Source: Taklimakanibacter sp050251035 (GTDB lineage: Bacteria; Pseudomonadota; Alphaproteobacteria; Rhizobiales; Aestuariivirgaceae). Taken from it: 64,000 bases of DNA. A program made the position numbers and the translations under genes. The notes under the pieces were generated by a model that ran no database searches, was not told where the DNA came from, and saw nothing but the letters and a program-made list of their open reading frames with translations. Position 1 is the first letter of the stretch. Each line of letters starts with the position of its first letter. Below are positions 1 through 11,136 of the stretch, in pieces. Where the stretch lies: positions 124,001 through 188,000 of the forward strand of contig JBFWNN010000001.1 in the NCBI GenBank assembly GCA_050251035.1, in the 5' to 3' direction.

Positions 1-1
1 A

Positions 2-442
2 GGGGAGATCGGCCGGGTGGTGGTGAGCGACCTCCTCAATCTGGCGACGCCGCTCATCCGCTATGACATCGGCGATTATGCCGAGGTCGGCCCGCCCTGC
101 AGCTGCGGCCGCGGCCTGCCGACGCTCAAAAGGATTTTGGGCCGCGAACGCAACCTGGTGCAATTGCCCGACGGCTCGCGCAACTGGCCGCTGGTCGGCT
201 TCCATGACTATGACACGGTCGCGCCGATCCGGCAGTATCAGCTGATCCAGCACAAGATCGACGAGATCGAGTTCAAGCTGGTCGCCGACCAGGACCTGAC
301 CCCGGACCAGGAAGAGCGGCTCATCAAGATCGTCCAGCAGTCGCTGAACCATCCGTTCAAGATCACGATCACGCAGTCGCGCGACCGGCTGCCGGTGGGG
401 CCGAACGGCAAGCTCGAAGAGTTCATCTGCAAGCTTGCCTGA
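2..442 (+). CDS. phenylacetate-CoA ligase-like protein, C-terminal part (5' end outside window)
   Basis: The frame is open from the first bases of the window, so only the last 146 residues are visible. They contain LIRYDIGDYAEV followed by a CSCGRGLP segment and the hinge-like ILGRERN, which is the pattern of the AMP-binding C-terminal region of the PaaK/CapK (phenylacetate-CoA ligase, coenzyme F390 synthetase) branch of adenylate-forming enzymes. The small C-terminal domain ends in PNGKLEEF, where the PaaK/ANL family carries its catalytic lysine (GK). The substrate cannot be named: PaaK relatives also activate other aryl acids. It converges on the Crp-type regulator with no gap between the two stop codons. 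Confidence 0.8.
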   Translation, partial: GEIGRVVVSDLLNLATPLIRYDIGDYAEVGPPCSCGRGLPTLKRILGRERNLVQLPDGSRNWPLVGFHDYDTVAPIRQYQLIQHKIDEIEFKLVADQDLTPDQEERLIKIVQQSLNHPFKITITQSRDRLPVGPNGKLEEFICKLA

Positions 443-1123
443 TCACGCGCCGAGCGCGGTCGTTTCCTGCTCGAGGCGGGCGCGGTCGAGAATGGTCAGG
501 CCGCCGCGATGCAGGGCCACGATCTTACGCTTCTTCCAGGCCTGCAATTGCCGGTTCACGCTTTCGCGGCTGGCGCTGACGAGGCCCGCCAGCTGCTCCT
601 GCGAGGAGGGGATCTCGTCGCCGAATTCCTCCGCCAGGGTCAGCACGCGCCGCGCCAGGGCGGCGGCGAGCGGCAGCAAGGCGGTCTCGCCGACGCGCTC
701 CTTGATCTGGCGCAGCTTGCCGCAGAGATAGGCGATCACATGCACCGCGACCTCGGGGTTGGCCTCGATGAAGGCGAGGAAGGCGTTGCGCGGCAGGCGG
801 AAGATCTCGGAGGGTTCGACCACCATGGCGGTCGCCATGCGCGGGCCGCCGTCGAGGAAGCCGACCACGCCGAAGGTGTTCTTCGGTCCGAACAGGTTGA
901 GCGTCATCTCCTTGCCGTCGGACGACACCATCGTGGTGCGCACCCGCCCGGCCTTGATACCGTAAAGCGCATCGCCGGGCTCGCCCATATGGAAGATCAC
1001 CTCGCCCTTGGCGTAGCGGCGCATGCGGCAGAGGGCGGCCAACGATTGCATATGCGGCGAGCTCAATTCCGAAAAGGGTTCGGTCCGGGAGATGATGGCG
1101 AAGACAGGATCGGTCTTGAGCAT
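443..1123 (-). CDS. Crp/Fnr-family transcriptional regulator with CRP-type recognition helix
   Basis: A 226-residue protein with an N-terminal cyclic-nucleotide-binding-type beta barrel (about residues 12-130), a dimer helix and a C-terminal winged HTH (about 173-210). The recognition helix reads RESVNR (residues 186-191), matching the R-E-x3-R contact residues of E. coli CRP rather than the E-x2-S-R of FNR. No N-terminal cysteine cluster for an Fe-S centre is visible, so this is not an FNR-type oxygen sensor. The ATG at 1123 was chosen; an in-frame GTG at 1156 would add 11 residues but lies 5 bp from the palindrome at 1161-1176. Neither start has a convincing ribosome site. The effector (cAMP or other) is not determinable here. 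Confidence 0.9.
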   Translation of the reverse strand: MLKTDPVFAIISRTEPFSELSSPHMQSLAALCRMRRYAKGEVIFHMGEPGDALYGIKAGRVRTTMVSSDGKEMTLNLFGPKNTFGVVGFLDGGPRMATAMVVEPSEIFRLPRNAFLAFIEANPEVAVHVIAYLCGKLRQIKERVGETALLPLAAALARRVLTLAEEFGDEIPSSQEQLAGLVSASRESVNRQLQAWKKRKIVALHRGGLTILDRARLEQETTALGA

Positions 1124-1160
1124 GAATTTCGAGCTTTTGGCTGACTCCGCGACCACCGAC

Positions 1161-1176
1161 TGTGAGGCGGATCACA
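1161..1176. promoter_or_regulatory. CRP-type palindrome TGTGA-N6-TCACA
   Basis: TGTGAGGCGGATCACA has two perfect CRP half-sites with the canonical 6-bp spacer. It lies between the divergent Crp-type regulator gene and the DUF1127 gene starting at 1229, so it could serve autoregulation, activation of the small genes on the plus strand, or both. The regulator carries the matching R-E-x3-R helix. Binding is inferred. Confidence 0.75.
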
Positions 1177-1228
1177 GACGCGAGACGCCGCTGCGGGCAG
1201 TCTAGCACAAACCGAGCGAGGTCCGACA

Positions 1229-1381
1229 ATGTGCCCGCCGCAAGCCACAAGCCGAATTCCGCAAGCGCCTGCGCCATCGCGAGTCCTCCAGCACCTCGAT
1301 GAGCGGATGCTGCGCGATATCGGGCTCAGCGAAGAGGAGGTTTCAAGACGTGGATTACGCCGTTATTTTCGCGGACAATGA
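1229..1381 (+). CDS. DUF1127 (YjiS-like) small protein
   Basis: A 50-codon ORF. Its middle, RVLQHLDERMLRDIGLSEEE (residues 18-37), is the DUF1127 signature (L-x2-L-D-[DE]-R-x-L-x-D-I-G-L), followed by an arginine-rich tail. The ATG at 1229 has GAGCGAGG about 8 bases upstream. DUF1127 proteins are small basic proteins; in Agrobacterium and Rhodobacter some have been linked to RNA turnover and to phosphate or carbon metabolism, so a regulatory role is plausible but inferred. Its last 32 bases overlap the start of the next gene in another frame, suggesting translational coupling. The CRP-type site at 1161-1176 is just upstream. Confidence 0.8.
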   Translation: MCPPQATSRIPQAPAPSRVLQHLDERMLRDIGLSEEEVSRRGLRRYFRGQ

Positions 1382-1700
1382 AGAAAAATCCGGCAAGCGC
1401 GCCGAATTCATGAAAGAGCATATCGCTTTTCTCCGCGCGCATGATGGGCTGATTTCAGCAGCCGGGCCGATGAAGGATGCGCAAACCGGATCGCCGGCGG
1501 GCGGCCTGTGGCTGGTGAGCGCTGCAAGCGCAGAGGAGGTCGTGGCGCTGGTGAAAGCCGATCCGTTCTGGCCCACCGGCCTCAGGAAGTCATACCAGAT
1601 CCTCGAATGGAAGAAGGTGCACGCCGTCGCCGCGCGGCCGCCGCCTCAGGCGAGCTTGGACAGGTCCAGCGGCTCCGACGGTCCGAGCCAGATCACGTGA
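1350..1700 (+). CDS. YCII-related domain protein
   Basis: A 116-residue YciI-like (YCII, PF03795-type) protein: a small ferredoxin-like alpha/beta fold with KSGKRAEFMKEHIAFLRAHDG and the later AAGPMKDAQTGSPAGGLWLV segment; the histidine in EHIAFL fits the family's conserved His. The GTG at 1350 was chosen because GAGGAGG (1334-1340) sits at ideal spacing; upstream in-frame ATGs would fall inside the DUF1127 gene. The YCII domain is near residues 3-90; the tail after about residue 95 is proline- and serine-rich and overlaps the opposite-strand dioxygenase-like gene by 55 bases, so it may be poorly conserved. Function is unknown. Confidence 0.85.
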   Translation: MDYAVIFADNEEKSGKRAEFMKEHIAFLRAHDGLISAAGPMKDAQTGSPAGGLWLVSAASAEEVVALVKADPFWPTGLRKSYQILEWKKVHAVAARPPPQASLDRSSGSDGPSQIT

Positions 1701-1975
1701 TCGGTGTGGTCCTTGATCTCGTCGCCCGACAGCGCATGGGCGAAGATGGTGAAGCCGTCCCGGTTGGCGACGAGCCATTGCATCACATCCGAGAAGTTCT
1801 CCGGGCTGACGGTGAGCTGGCAGGAGCCGCGCGGATGCGGGCCGACGGCGCCGTCATGCATCCGGCCCATCGGGATACCGAACCGGTCGCGCAAGGTCTC
1901 GCACAGCTGCTGGGCCTCCGCCTTCCGCAGCGGATCGTAATAGACATGAGCATGATAGCCGGTGATCGCGGTCAT
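1646..1975 (-). CDS. DOPA 4,5-dioxygenase family protein
   Basis: A 109-residue protein starting MTAITGYHAHVYYD, with HxH near residues 8-10 and a downstream GPHPRGSCQLTV block, the pattern of the DOPA 4,5-dioxygenase family (PF08883). Named members cleave aromatic catechol rings in fungi and plants; the many bacterial members are uncharacterised, so substrate and activity are open. Length matches bacterial family members. It converges on and overlaps the YCII gene by 55 bases. Confidence 0.85.
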   Translation of the reverse strand: MTAITGYHAHVYYDPLRKAEAQQLCETLRDRFGIPMGRMHDGAVGPHPRGSCQLTVSPENFSDVMQWLVANRDGFTIFAHALSGDEIKDHTDHVIWLGPSEPLDLSKLA

Positions 1976-2052
1976 GGTCGCTTCTCCTCGTCGGCATGAA
2001 ACATGAAGGCCGGGCGGAGCCCGGCCTCGTCATCTTCCCGCTGTTTGCCCGC

Positions 2053-2526
2053 TCAGTTGTAGCGGACCTTCACGATCTCGTAGCTCTTGCCGCCGCCGGG
2101 TGTCGCGACCTCGACCGAATCGCCGGTGCGCTTGCCGATGATGGCGCGCGCGATGGGGGATGACACCGAGATCATGCCCTTCTTCACATCGGCCTCGAAC
2201 TCGCCGACGATCTGATAGATGGACTTGTCCTCGGTATCCTCGTCGACGAGGGTGACCTTGGCGCCGAACTTCACCGTGTCGCCCGACAGCTTGGAAATAT
2301 CGATCACCTCGGCGCGGCTGATCTTATCCTCGAGCTCGGCGACGCGGGCCTCGGTCCAGCCCTGCTGCTCCTTGGCGGCATGATACTCCGCATTCTCCGA
2401 CAGATCGCCATGCGATCGCGCCTCCTCGATGGCCCGAATGATGCGCGGGCGCTCCACCGATTTCAGGTGCTTGATTTCATCCATCATGGCGGCATGGCCT
2501 GCCGCAGTCATCGGAACCTTGTCCAT
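2053..2526 (-). CDS. greA: transcription elongation factor GreA
   Basis: 157 residues, full length. The N-terminal coiled coil (about 1-75) carries GDLSENAEYHAAKEQQ, whose acidic tip residues D and E (DLSENAEY) insert into the RNA polymerase secondary channel to stimulate cleavage of backtracked RNA. The C-terminal FKBP-like domain follows, with SPIARAIIGKRTGDSVEV. It lies downstream of carB on the same strand, with a desaturase gene between; the greA-carB proximity is common in alphaproteobacteria. Confidence 0.98.
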   Translation of the reverse strand: MDKVPMTAAGHAAMMDEIKHLKSVERPRIIRAIEEARSHGDLSENAEYHAAKEQQGWTEARVAELEDKISRAEVIDISKLSGDTVKFGAKVTLVDEDTEDKSIYQIVGEFEADVKKGMISVSSPIARAIIGKRTGDSVEVATPGGGKSYEIVKVRYN

Positions 2527-2706
2527 GGCGTCTCAAATCCGTCAGTTCAACTCTCTCCCGCCGGGGCCGAAAGCCCGCGCCGGGGTCAAATGCATCCGTG
2601 TGAGCGGAAACCCGCTCCTGGTGGACAGCCCCGTTAGGCGGGCCATCCCCTGGAACAGCCCACAAACATGGCTTAAGCGGATCAGGAATTCAAGAGTCGC
2701 GTTAAG

Positions 2707-3753
2707 CTATTCTGCGGCTTGGCGAATTTCAGTTTCCTGGAGGGGTGGGGGAGGCCGGCGCATGGGTCCTTTGAGCTGCCTCAGCCCGGTCTCGACGAGG
2801 TCGCCGGCAAAACTGTCCTTGTCGGCCACGAAGAGCGCGGGGAGGCTCGCCCAGGAGGCCGCCGGGTGGCGGTGATGCACCCGATGCATATTGTGGTTGA
2901 GAATGAAGGGCTTCACAAAAGCCGGAACCGACAGATTGTTGGCTGCCCCTGCATCATGCGGGTCGGTGCCGTAATGATAGGCATTGTCGTAGAAGGACAC
3001 GATCAGCCCGCGCCAGAAGAACAAGAGGACGAAGGGGGTGAGGTCGTGCCAGTTGCACCAGCACTGCAGCGCGATGAAGCCGACGCTCAGCACCGCGTCG
3101 AACTGGATGGTCTGCACCATGCGGCGGGTGAACATGTCGAGGATGGTGGCGACCGCCTGGTTCTGGGTGAAGGCCAGGATGACGCGCTTGACTCGCTTCC
3201 AGAAGAAGAACAGGAGCGGCGCCAGCACCTCGGACACATAGAGGCCGCCCAGGATGCGGACATAATAGGCCAGCCACCACACGACGAAATGGCGCGTCTC
3301 GGTGGGCACGAGCTCGGTGGTGTCGAGCTCGCTCCTGTTGTAGCGGTGATGCGTCATGTGCCCGACCTTGAGGATATGGAACGGGCAGCCGAAGAGGACG
3401 CCATGGACGCGGCCCAGCCGGTCATTGGCCTTGCGGTCGTGCAGGAGCTTGTAGTGGATGGCCTCGTGGATAAGGAGCCAGCCCATCACCGTCGCATAGC
3501 CATAGACGAGGAGATAGGCGAAGAAAGCCCAGCCGCTCCAGGCCCAGACCACCGGCGTCAGCGCCAGGCCCGCCAGCTGGAACAGGATGGTGAAGGCCGA
3601 GAAGGCGATGTTCTGCTTCTGCGGCAGATAGCGCAGGGAGGATTTGTCGGGACTTGAGCCGGACCGTGCGACGACGCGCGTCAGGCCCGGTTCCCCGTCC
3701 CCTGACGGGGCGGCGTTCGAGGCGGGGGGCGGGGACTCTATTCCATATGCCAT
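2707..3753 (-). CDS. membrane fatty acid desaturase
   Basis: A 348-residue integral membrane di-iron enzyme with the three histidine boxes of the desaturase/hydroxylase superfamily: HEAIHYKLLH (about 96-105), HMTHH (132-136) and HNMHRVHH (287-294). Hydrophobic segments lie near 49-75, 77-95, 155-185 and 218-255. The first 40 residues are polar and proline/serine-rich. Such enzymes introduce a double bond or hydroxyl group into acyl chains or carotenoid rings at the inner membrane; the region of the double bond cannot be inferred. It sits between carB and greA on the same strand. Confidence 0.9.
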   Translation of the reverse strand: MAYGIESPPPASNAAPSGDGEPGLTRVVARSGSSPDKSSLRYLPQKQNIAFSAFTILFQLAGLALTPVVWAWSGWAFFAYLLVYGYATVMGWLLIHEAIHYKLLHDRKANDRLGRVHGVLFGCPFHILKVGHMTHHRYNRSELDTTELVPTETRHFVVWWLAYYVRILGGLYVSEVLAPLLFFFWKRVKRVILAFTQNQAVATILDMFTRRMVQTIQFDAVLSVGFIALQCWCNWHDLTPFVLLFFWRGLIVSFYDNAYHYGTDPHDAGAANNLSVPAFVKPFILNHNMHRVHHRHPAASWASLPALFVADKDSFAGDLVETGLRQLKGPMRRPPPPLQETEIRQAAE

Positions 3754-3917
3754 TCTTCACTCATCCGCTTGCGGCGAACCGTTTTAGACCACGCTCTTCG
3801 GATTAGAGAATGCCTAGTGAGCCCGATGCCCGGCCGGTCGATCCGTCCCGGCCCCAGCGGCCGACCCTGTCCGCCAGGACGGCGGCATTCAGGATGGCCG
3901 TCCGACCGCGGCCGATG

Positions 3918-7304
<3,387 letters not shown>

Positions 7305-7404
7305 GCGAGGGGGTTCCCTACACGGGGAATCCCGGGAAGCCAAGCGGATTCAGGGTCGCAAACACCGTCATCGACAGCGTCTCAGGCCCTTGTCTTTCGT
7401 GAGG

Positions 7405-7722
7405 TTACGGTGTCGCGGTGGTGCTTTCGCCGGGGACGGCGGCGACGGCGGATTCGCGCGTGATGCATTTGATCTGGCGGAAGACCTGCGACTTGTCGAC
7501 CGTGCGCATGCGCTCATAGGTCAGGGCCTCGGCGAAGCCGTTGTCGCGGCACCAGGCGTCGGCCGTGGGCTTGCCGCAGCTCGCCCGGTCGGTCATGCAC
7601 AACGCCACCGGCTTGCCGAAGACGGCCGGGTTGAAATAGGTGCGCGTCGACGTATCGGCCTTGGCCATCGGGAGGGACAAGGTCAGGGCGGCGGCGATAA
7701 GGACAAGACGGCGAGGGAACAT
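7405..7722 (-). CDS. small secreted cysteine-containing protein, unknown function
   Basis: 105 residues with a clear signal peptide (MFPRRLVLIAAALTLSLPMAKA, predicted cleavage after AKA). The mature part has four cysteines (ALCM, ASCG, AWCR, IKCI), compatible with two disulfides in the periplasm. No known domain was recognised. GGAG lies upstream of the ATG. Its upstream region carries the motif at 7773-7799 that is shared with two other minus-strand small genes near 11 kb, which suggests common regulation. Confidence 0.75.
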   Translation of the reverse strand: MFPRRLVLIAAALTLSLPMAKADTSTRTYFNPAVFGKPVALCMTDRASCGKPTADAWCRDNGFAEALTYERMRTVDKSQVFRQIKCITRESAVAAVPGESTTATP

Positions 7723-7772
7723 TTTCTGACACTCCAGCGTGACGCATTTGCCACAGCGACACAGAAATGACG

Positions 7773-7799
7773 CTGAACGGGCGGTTCATCCGTCGTTCA
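7773..7799 (-). promoter_or_regulatory. shared upstream motif, copy A
   Basis: On the minus strand it reads TGAACG, then GATGAAC 5 bases later, ending in GTTCAG; on the plus strand this is GTTC-N7-GTTC preceded by TGAAC-N5-GTTCA. It lies 51 bp upstream of the small secreted protein gene ending at 7405 and 64 bp upstream of the divergent L,D-transpeptidase. GCTGTGGC occurs 15 bp downstream on the minus strand, where a -10 region could lie. Copies B and C are at 11062-11090 and 11404-11429. Confidence 0.6.
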
Positions 7800-7862
7800 C
7801 CGTTGACGAAACGACAGCGAAGCGGCGATGAAGGACGTGAGAACGCTTCCGGGGGACGGCTC

Positions 7863-8453
7863 ATGCTTTTGAAATCATTGGGATTGGCGGGAATCGCGGT
7901 GATCTGCGGGACACTTGCGGCATTTTCGCCCGCGAAGGCCGAGCGCGGCCAGGGCGCCTATTCGGCGGTCAAGACCAATTTCAGCGGCGGCGGCTATTCC
8001 TACAAGCTCAATCCGCGCTTCAAGCGCAAGGAAGTCGCCTACGCCTCGGGCGAGACGCCGGGCACCATCGTCATCGAGACGCGCAAGCGCTTCCTCTATC
8101 TGGTGCTCGCCAACGGCAAGGCGCTGCGCTACGGCATCGGCGTCGGGCGCGCCGGCTTCACCTGGAAGGGCGCCGAGCGGATCAGCCGCAAGGCGGAATG
8201 GCCCGACTGGCGCCCGCCCGCGGAAATGCTGGAGCGCCAGCCCGAGCTGCCGGACTTCATGGAAGGCGGCCCCGGCAATCCCCTGGGCGCCAGGGCCCTC
8301 TATCTCGGCGCCACCGAATACCGCATCCATGGCACGGCGCAGCCCTGGACCATCGGCCAGGCCGTTTCGTCGGGCTGCATCCGCCTCACCAATGACGACG
8401 TGATCGATCTCTATGGCCGCGCCAGGGTGGGCGCCAAGGTCATCGTGAACTGA
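7863..8453 (+). CDS. L,D-transpeptidase (YkuD/ErfK family)
   Basis: 196 residues with a signal peptide (residues 1-26, cleavage near AKA) and a YkuD catalytic domain (about 67-195). The active-site signature is H156-G-T with SSGCIR (169-174), Cys172 being the nucleophile. These periplasmic enzymes form 3-3 peptidoglycan crosslinks or attach lipoproteins or beta-barrel proteins to peptidoglycan. The ATG at 7863 fits the signal peptide and has GGGGGA upstream; the longer in-frame reading begins in non-coding sequence. Its 3' end overlaps the convergent MocR gene by 14 bp. The motif at 7773-7799 lies 64 bp upstream. Confidence 0.93.
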   Translation: MLLKSLGLAGIAVICGTLAAFSPAKAERGQGAYSAVKTNFSGGGYSYKLNPRFKRKEVAYASGETPGTIVIETRKRFLYLVLANGKALRYGIGVGRAGFTWKGAERISRKAEWPDWRPPAEMLERQPELPDFMEGGPGNPLGARALYLGATEYRIHGTAQPWTIGQAVSSGCIRLTNDDVIDLYGRARVGAKVIVN

Positions 8454-9849
8454 CGAGCGCCTTCTCCAGCACGGTGAACAGCCGCTGTGAACGCGACTGC
8501 GCCACGTTGAAGCGCATGTAGTTCCTGGCCGACTGGCTCGGGCTGAACACATTGCCGGGCGCCAGCACGACGTTCTCGGCCAGAGCGCGGCGCGCCACAT
8601 CGGCCGAATCGAGGCCGTCGGGCAGCTTCATCCACAGGAACATGCCGCCTTTCGGCTCGTGCCATGGCTCGAGGCCCAAGGCCTTCAGGCGCTCGAGGGT
8701 CTCGCCCATGGCCTGGGCCAGGCGCCGGTTGAGCGCCTCGACATGCTTGCGATAGAAGCCGTCGCTCAAGACGGCGAAGACGAGCTCGGCCGAGAAGGGA
8801 TCGCTGCCGAAGGAGGTGGCGAGCTTCATGTCGATGAGGCCGTCGATCCATTCGGCCCTGGCTGCGATGAAACCCGAGCGCAAGGCGGCGGAAAGCGTCT
8901 TGGAGAAGCTGCCGATATGGATGACGCGCTCGAGCCCGTCGAAGGCGGCGAGGCGCTGGCCCGGCTCACGCTCGAAATCCATGAAGATGCCGTCCTCGAC
9001 GATGGTGAGGCCATGCGCCTCGGCGAGTTTCAGCAGGCGATGGGCGGTGGCGGGCGACAGCGTGGCGCCGGTCGGATTGTGCAGCGCCGAATTGGTGATG
9101 TAGAGGCGCGGGCGATGCTCGGCGAGGACCCTGGCGAAGCTCTCCATCTCAGGCCCTGCCGGCGTGTAGGGAACGCTCACGATCCGGGCGCGATGGGCGC
9201 GCAGCATGGCGAGGAAGTTGAAATAGCAGGGATCGTCAACCAGCACCGTGTCGCCGGGCTCGATGAGGACACGGCAGGCGAGGTCGATCGCCTGCGTGCC
9301 GGAATCGGTGAGCAGGATCTGATCGGGCGGCGCTGCAATACCCTGTTCGGCGAGACGCCGCGACAGCCACTGGCGCAAGGAGGCGAGGCCGCGCGGCTCG
9401 CCATAGTCGGTGAGATAGGGGGTGGGACGGCGGCGCGCCAAAGCGCGCATGGCCCGAAGCAGCGCCTCCTGCGGCAGCCAGGACGCGGGCAGCCAGCCGC
9501 AACCGGGCTTCAGCATCCGCTCGCCCGCCTCGAGCGACTGGCGCGACACCCAGAGCGGATCGATGGCGCGGTCGAGCTTCGGCCCGATCTCGGCCAAGGT
9601 CAGCGGCGGCACGGGACCTGAGACGAAGAAGCCCGAGCCCCGCCGCGAGGCGAGGGTGCCGTCCGCCACCAGCCGGTCATAGGCGTCGACCACCGTCGAT
9701 TTGGACACGCCCTGCGCCGCGGCGAAGCCGCGGATGGACGGCAGCCGGGCGCCGGGCTTCAGAAGGCGGGCGGCGATGCGGTCGCGGATCGCCTGCATCA
9801 CCTGCTCGACGCGGGTGGCCGGCATGTCGGCGGAAGGACGATGATCCAT
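8440..9849 (-). CDS. MocR-type regulator (GntR HTH fused to class I aminotransferase)
   Basis: 469 residues. The N-terminal winged HTH (about 13-78) contains LPSIRGFAAAQGVSKSTVVD and ends GSGFFV as in GntR proteins. The rest is a fold-type I aminotransferase domain with SFSKTLSAALRSGF, whose lysine is the expected PLP-binding residue. MocR proteins sense PLP or amino-acid-like ligands and usually control a divergent gene, here the EamA exporter 87 bp away. The ATG at 9849 was chosen because the HTH begins shortly after; the much longer in-frame extension reads through the exporter gene on the other strand and is not real. Confidence 0.92.
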   Translation of the reverse strand: MDHRPSADMPATRVEQVMQAIRDRIAARLLKPGARLPSIRGFAAAQGVSKSTVVDAYDRLVADGTLASRRGSGFFVSGPVPPLTLAEIGPKLDRAIDPLWVSRQSLEAGERMLKPGCGWLPASWLPQEALLRAMRALARRRPTPYLTDYGEPRGLASLRQWLSRRLAEQGIAAPPDQILLTDSGTQAIDLACRVLIEPGDTVLVDDPCYFNFLAMLRAHRARIVSVPYTPAGPEMESFARVLAEHRPRLYITNSALHNPTGATLSPATAHRLLKLAEAHGLTIVEDGIFMDFEREPGQRLAAFDGLERVIHIGSFSKTLSAALRSGFIAARAEWIDGLIDMKLATSFGSDPFSAELVFAVLSDGFYRKHVEALNRRLAQAMGETLERLKALGLEPWHEPKGGMFLWMKLPDGLDSADVARRALAENVVLAPGNVFSPSQSARNYMRFNVAQSRSQRLFTVLEKALVSSR

Positions 9850-9869
9850 CTGTATGGGTCCTGTCGTCA

Positions 9870-9891
9870 GTACAGTTTGGCGCAATTGTAC
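9870..9891. promoter_or_regulatory. dyad GTACA-N12-TGTAC between MocR gene and exporter
   Basis: Perfect 5-bp arms GTACA (9870-9874) and TGTAC (9887-9891) lie in the 87-bp divergent gap between the MocR-type gene and the EamA exporter. A further CTGTATG is at 9850-9856. Position and symmetry fit a MocR operator, but no consensus is known to me for this member. Confidence 0.45.
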
Positions 9892-9936
9892 TCCTCTGTC
9901 TCTGGAGCTTCCAGTCCCGGCCCGCCAGAAAGGGCC

Positions 9937-10797
9937 ATGGACAGAACCGCCATCGGCTGGATCAACGGCTTTATCGGCGTCGTGATCTTCTCGGCCTCGC
10001 TGCCGGCGACGCGCGCCGCCGTCGCCGATTTCGATCCGGTCTTCCTCACCGTGGCGCGCGCCTCGATCGCGGCGGTGCTCGCGATCCTCGTCCTCCTGGT
10101 CTTCCGGCAGGAACGGCCGCAGCGCGCCGACATCGTCCCGCTCCTGATCACCGCCTTCGGCGTGGTCGTCGGCTTCCCGCTGCTGACCGCGTTGGCGCTC
10201 CAGCACATCACGGCGGCGCATTCGATCGTGTTCATCGGCCTGCTGCCGCTCGCGACCGCGATCTTCGCGGTGCTGCGCGGCGGCGAACGGCCGCGGCCGG
10301 CCTTCTGGCTGTTCTCGACGCTGGGCAGCGCCCTGGTGGTGGGATTCGCGCTGGCGCAAGGTGTCACCGCGGCACCGCTGGGCGACATGCTGATGCTCGG
10401 CGCGATCATCGTCTGCGGGCTGGGCTATGCCGAAGGGGCGCGCCTGTCACGCCGGCTCGGCGGCTGGCAGGTGATCTGCTGGGCGCTGGTCATAGCGTTG
10501 CCGGTGATGGGCGTTATCGCGGTCTATATGTGGCCCGCGAGCTGGACTGGTATCGGCGTGCCAGCCTGGATCGGCCTCGTCTATGTTTCGGTCTTCAGCA
10601 TGCTGGTCGGCTTCTTCTTCTGGTACAGCGGCCTGGCGCTGGGCGGCATCGCCGCCGTCGGGCAATTGCAGCTGCTGCAGCCCTTCTTCGGGCTGATGCT
10701 GGCGGCCCTTCTGCTTCACGAAGAAGTGAGCGCCGCCATGTTCATCGTCACGTTGGGGATTGTCGCCTGCGTCGCGGGCGCGAAGCGATTCGCCTGA
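9937..10797 (+). CDS. EamA/DMT-family transporter
   Basis: 286 residues with about ten hydrophobic segments in two EamA repeats of five helices. It starts MDRTAIGWINGFIGVVIFSASLPATRAA and the second repeat contains VSVFSMLVGFFFWYSGLALGG. Members usually export amino acids, nucleobases or other small metabolites. AGAAAGGG precedes the ATG at 9937. Divergent placement from a MocR regulator suggests control by that protein and perhaps export of an amino-acid-related compound (inference). Confidence 0.9.
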   Translation: MDRTAIGWINGFIGVVIFSASLPATRAAVADFDPVFLTVARASIAAVLAILVLLVFRQERPQRADIVPLLITAFGVVVGFPLLTALALQHITAAHSIVFIGLLPLATAIFAVLRGGERPRPAFWLFSTLGSALVVGFALAQGVTAAPLGDMLMLGAIIVCGLGYAEGARLSRRLGGWQVICWALVIALPVMGVIAVYMWPASWTGIGVPAWIGLVYVSVFSMLVGFFFWYSGLALGGIAAVGQLQLLQPFFGLMLAALLLHEEVSAAMFIVTLGIVACVAGAKRFA

Positions 10798-10995
10798 TCA
10801 GGCCTCGAAGCAGCCGTCATGCGAGCAAGGCTCGAGCGTCGTCGGATGACGGGCCGGCCAGGGCTGGTTCTTGGTCAGCACGGTGATGTTCGCGTCCTTG
10901 ACCTTGGCGCGCAGATAGGCGCGGTTGTCACTGGCGAAAGCTCCGGCATTGAGCATGAGACCGGCCAGGAGAACGGTCGCAATAGCAGTTTTCAT
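10798..10995 (-). CDS. small secreted protein, unknown function
   Basis: 65 residues with a signal peptide (MKTAIATVLLAGLMLNAGAFA, cleavage before SDNRAYLRAKVKD) and a 44-residue mature chain ending CSHDGCFEA, two cysteines four residues apart. No family was recognised. GAGAGGG sits 5 bases before the ATG. Its stop codon directly abuts the stop of the EamA exporter. The shared motif (copy B) lies 67 bp upstream on the minus strand. Confidence 0.7.
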   Translation of the reverse strand: MKTAIATVLLAGLMLNAGAFASDNRAYLRAKVKDANITVLTKNQPWPARHPTTLEPCSHDGCFEA

Positions 10996-11061
10996 GACGC
11001 CCTCTCAAAGGCACTCACAGGTGTGTTGCAATCTTAATGCCACGGCACCCTCGAACCCGGC

Positions 11062-11090
11062 CTGAATGGGCCGTTCATCTGCCGTTCATC
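11062..11090 (-). promoter_or_regulatory. shared upstream motif, copy B
   Basis: The plus strand holds an exact 11-bp tandem repeat CCGTTCATCTG (11071-11081 and 11082-11092), preceded by CTGAATGGG. On the minus strand it reads GATGAACGG, GATGAACGG, then CATTCAG, 67 bp upstream of the small secreted protein gene at 10995. GCCGTGGC lies 15 bp downstream, the same offset as in copy A. Confidence 0.6.
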
Positions 11091-11108
11091 TGGGAACCGT
11101 TGTCGGAA

Positions 11109-11136
11109 CAAAAAAGGCCCCCTTTGCAGGGGGCCC
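11109..11136 (-). terminator. Rho-independent terminator (minus strand)
   Basis: Arms GGCCCCC (11116-11122) and GGGGGCC (11129-11135) with a 6-base loop, followed on the minus strand by six T (11110-11115 are A on the plus strand). The plus strand has no T run after the hairpin, so it terminates a minus-strand transcript arriving from 11140-11360. Confidence 0.85.

Noticed and set aside
7784..11087. LexA (SOS) boxes GTTC-N7-GTTC
   Set aside because: The spacing fits the alphaproteobacterial LexA pattern, but the target genes (secreted proteins, transpeptidase, ECF sigma) are not SOS genes and the motif is longer than a LexA box; kept only as an alternative in the motif finding.
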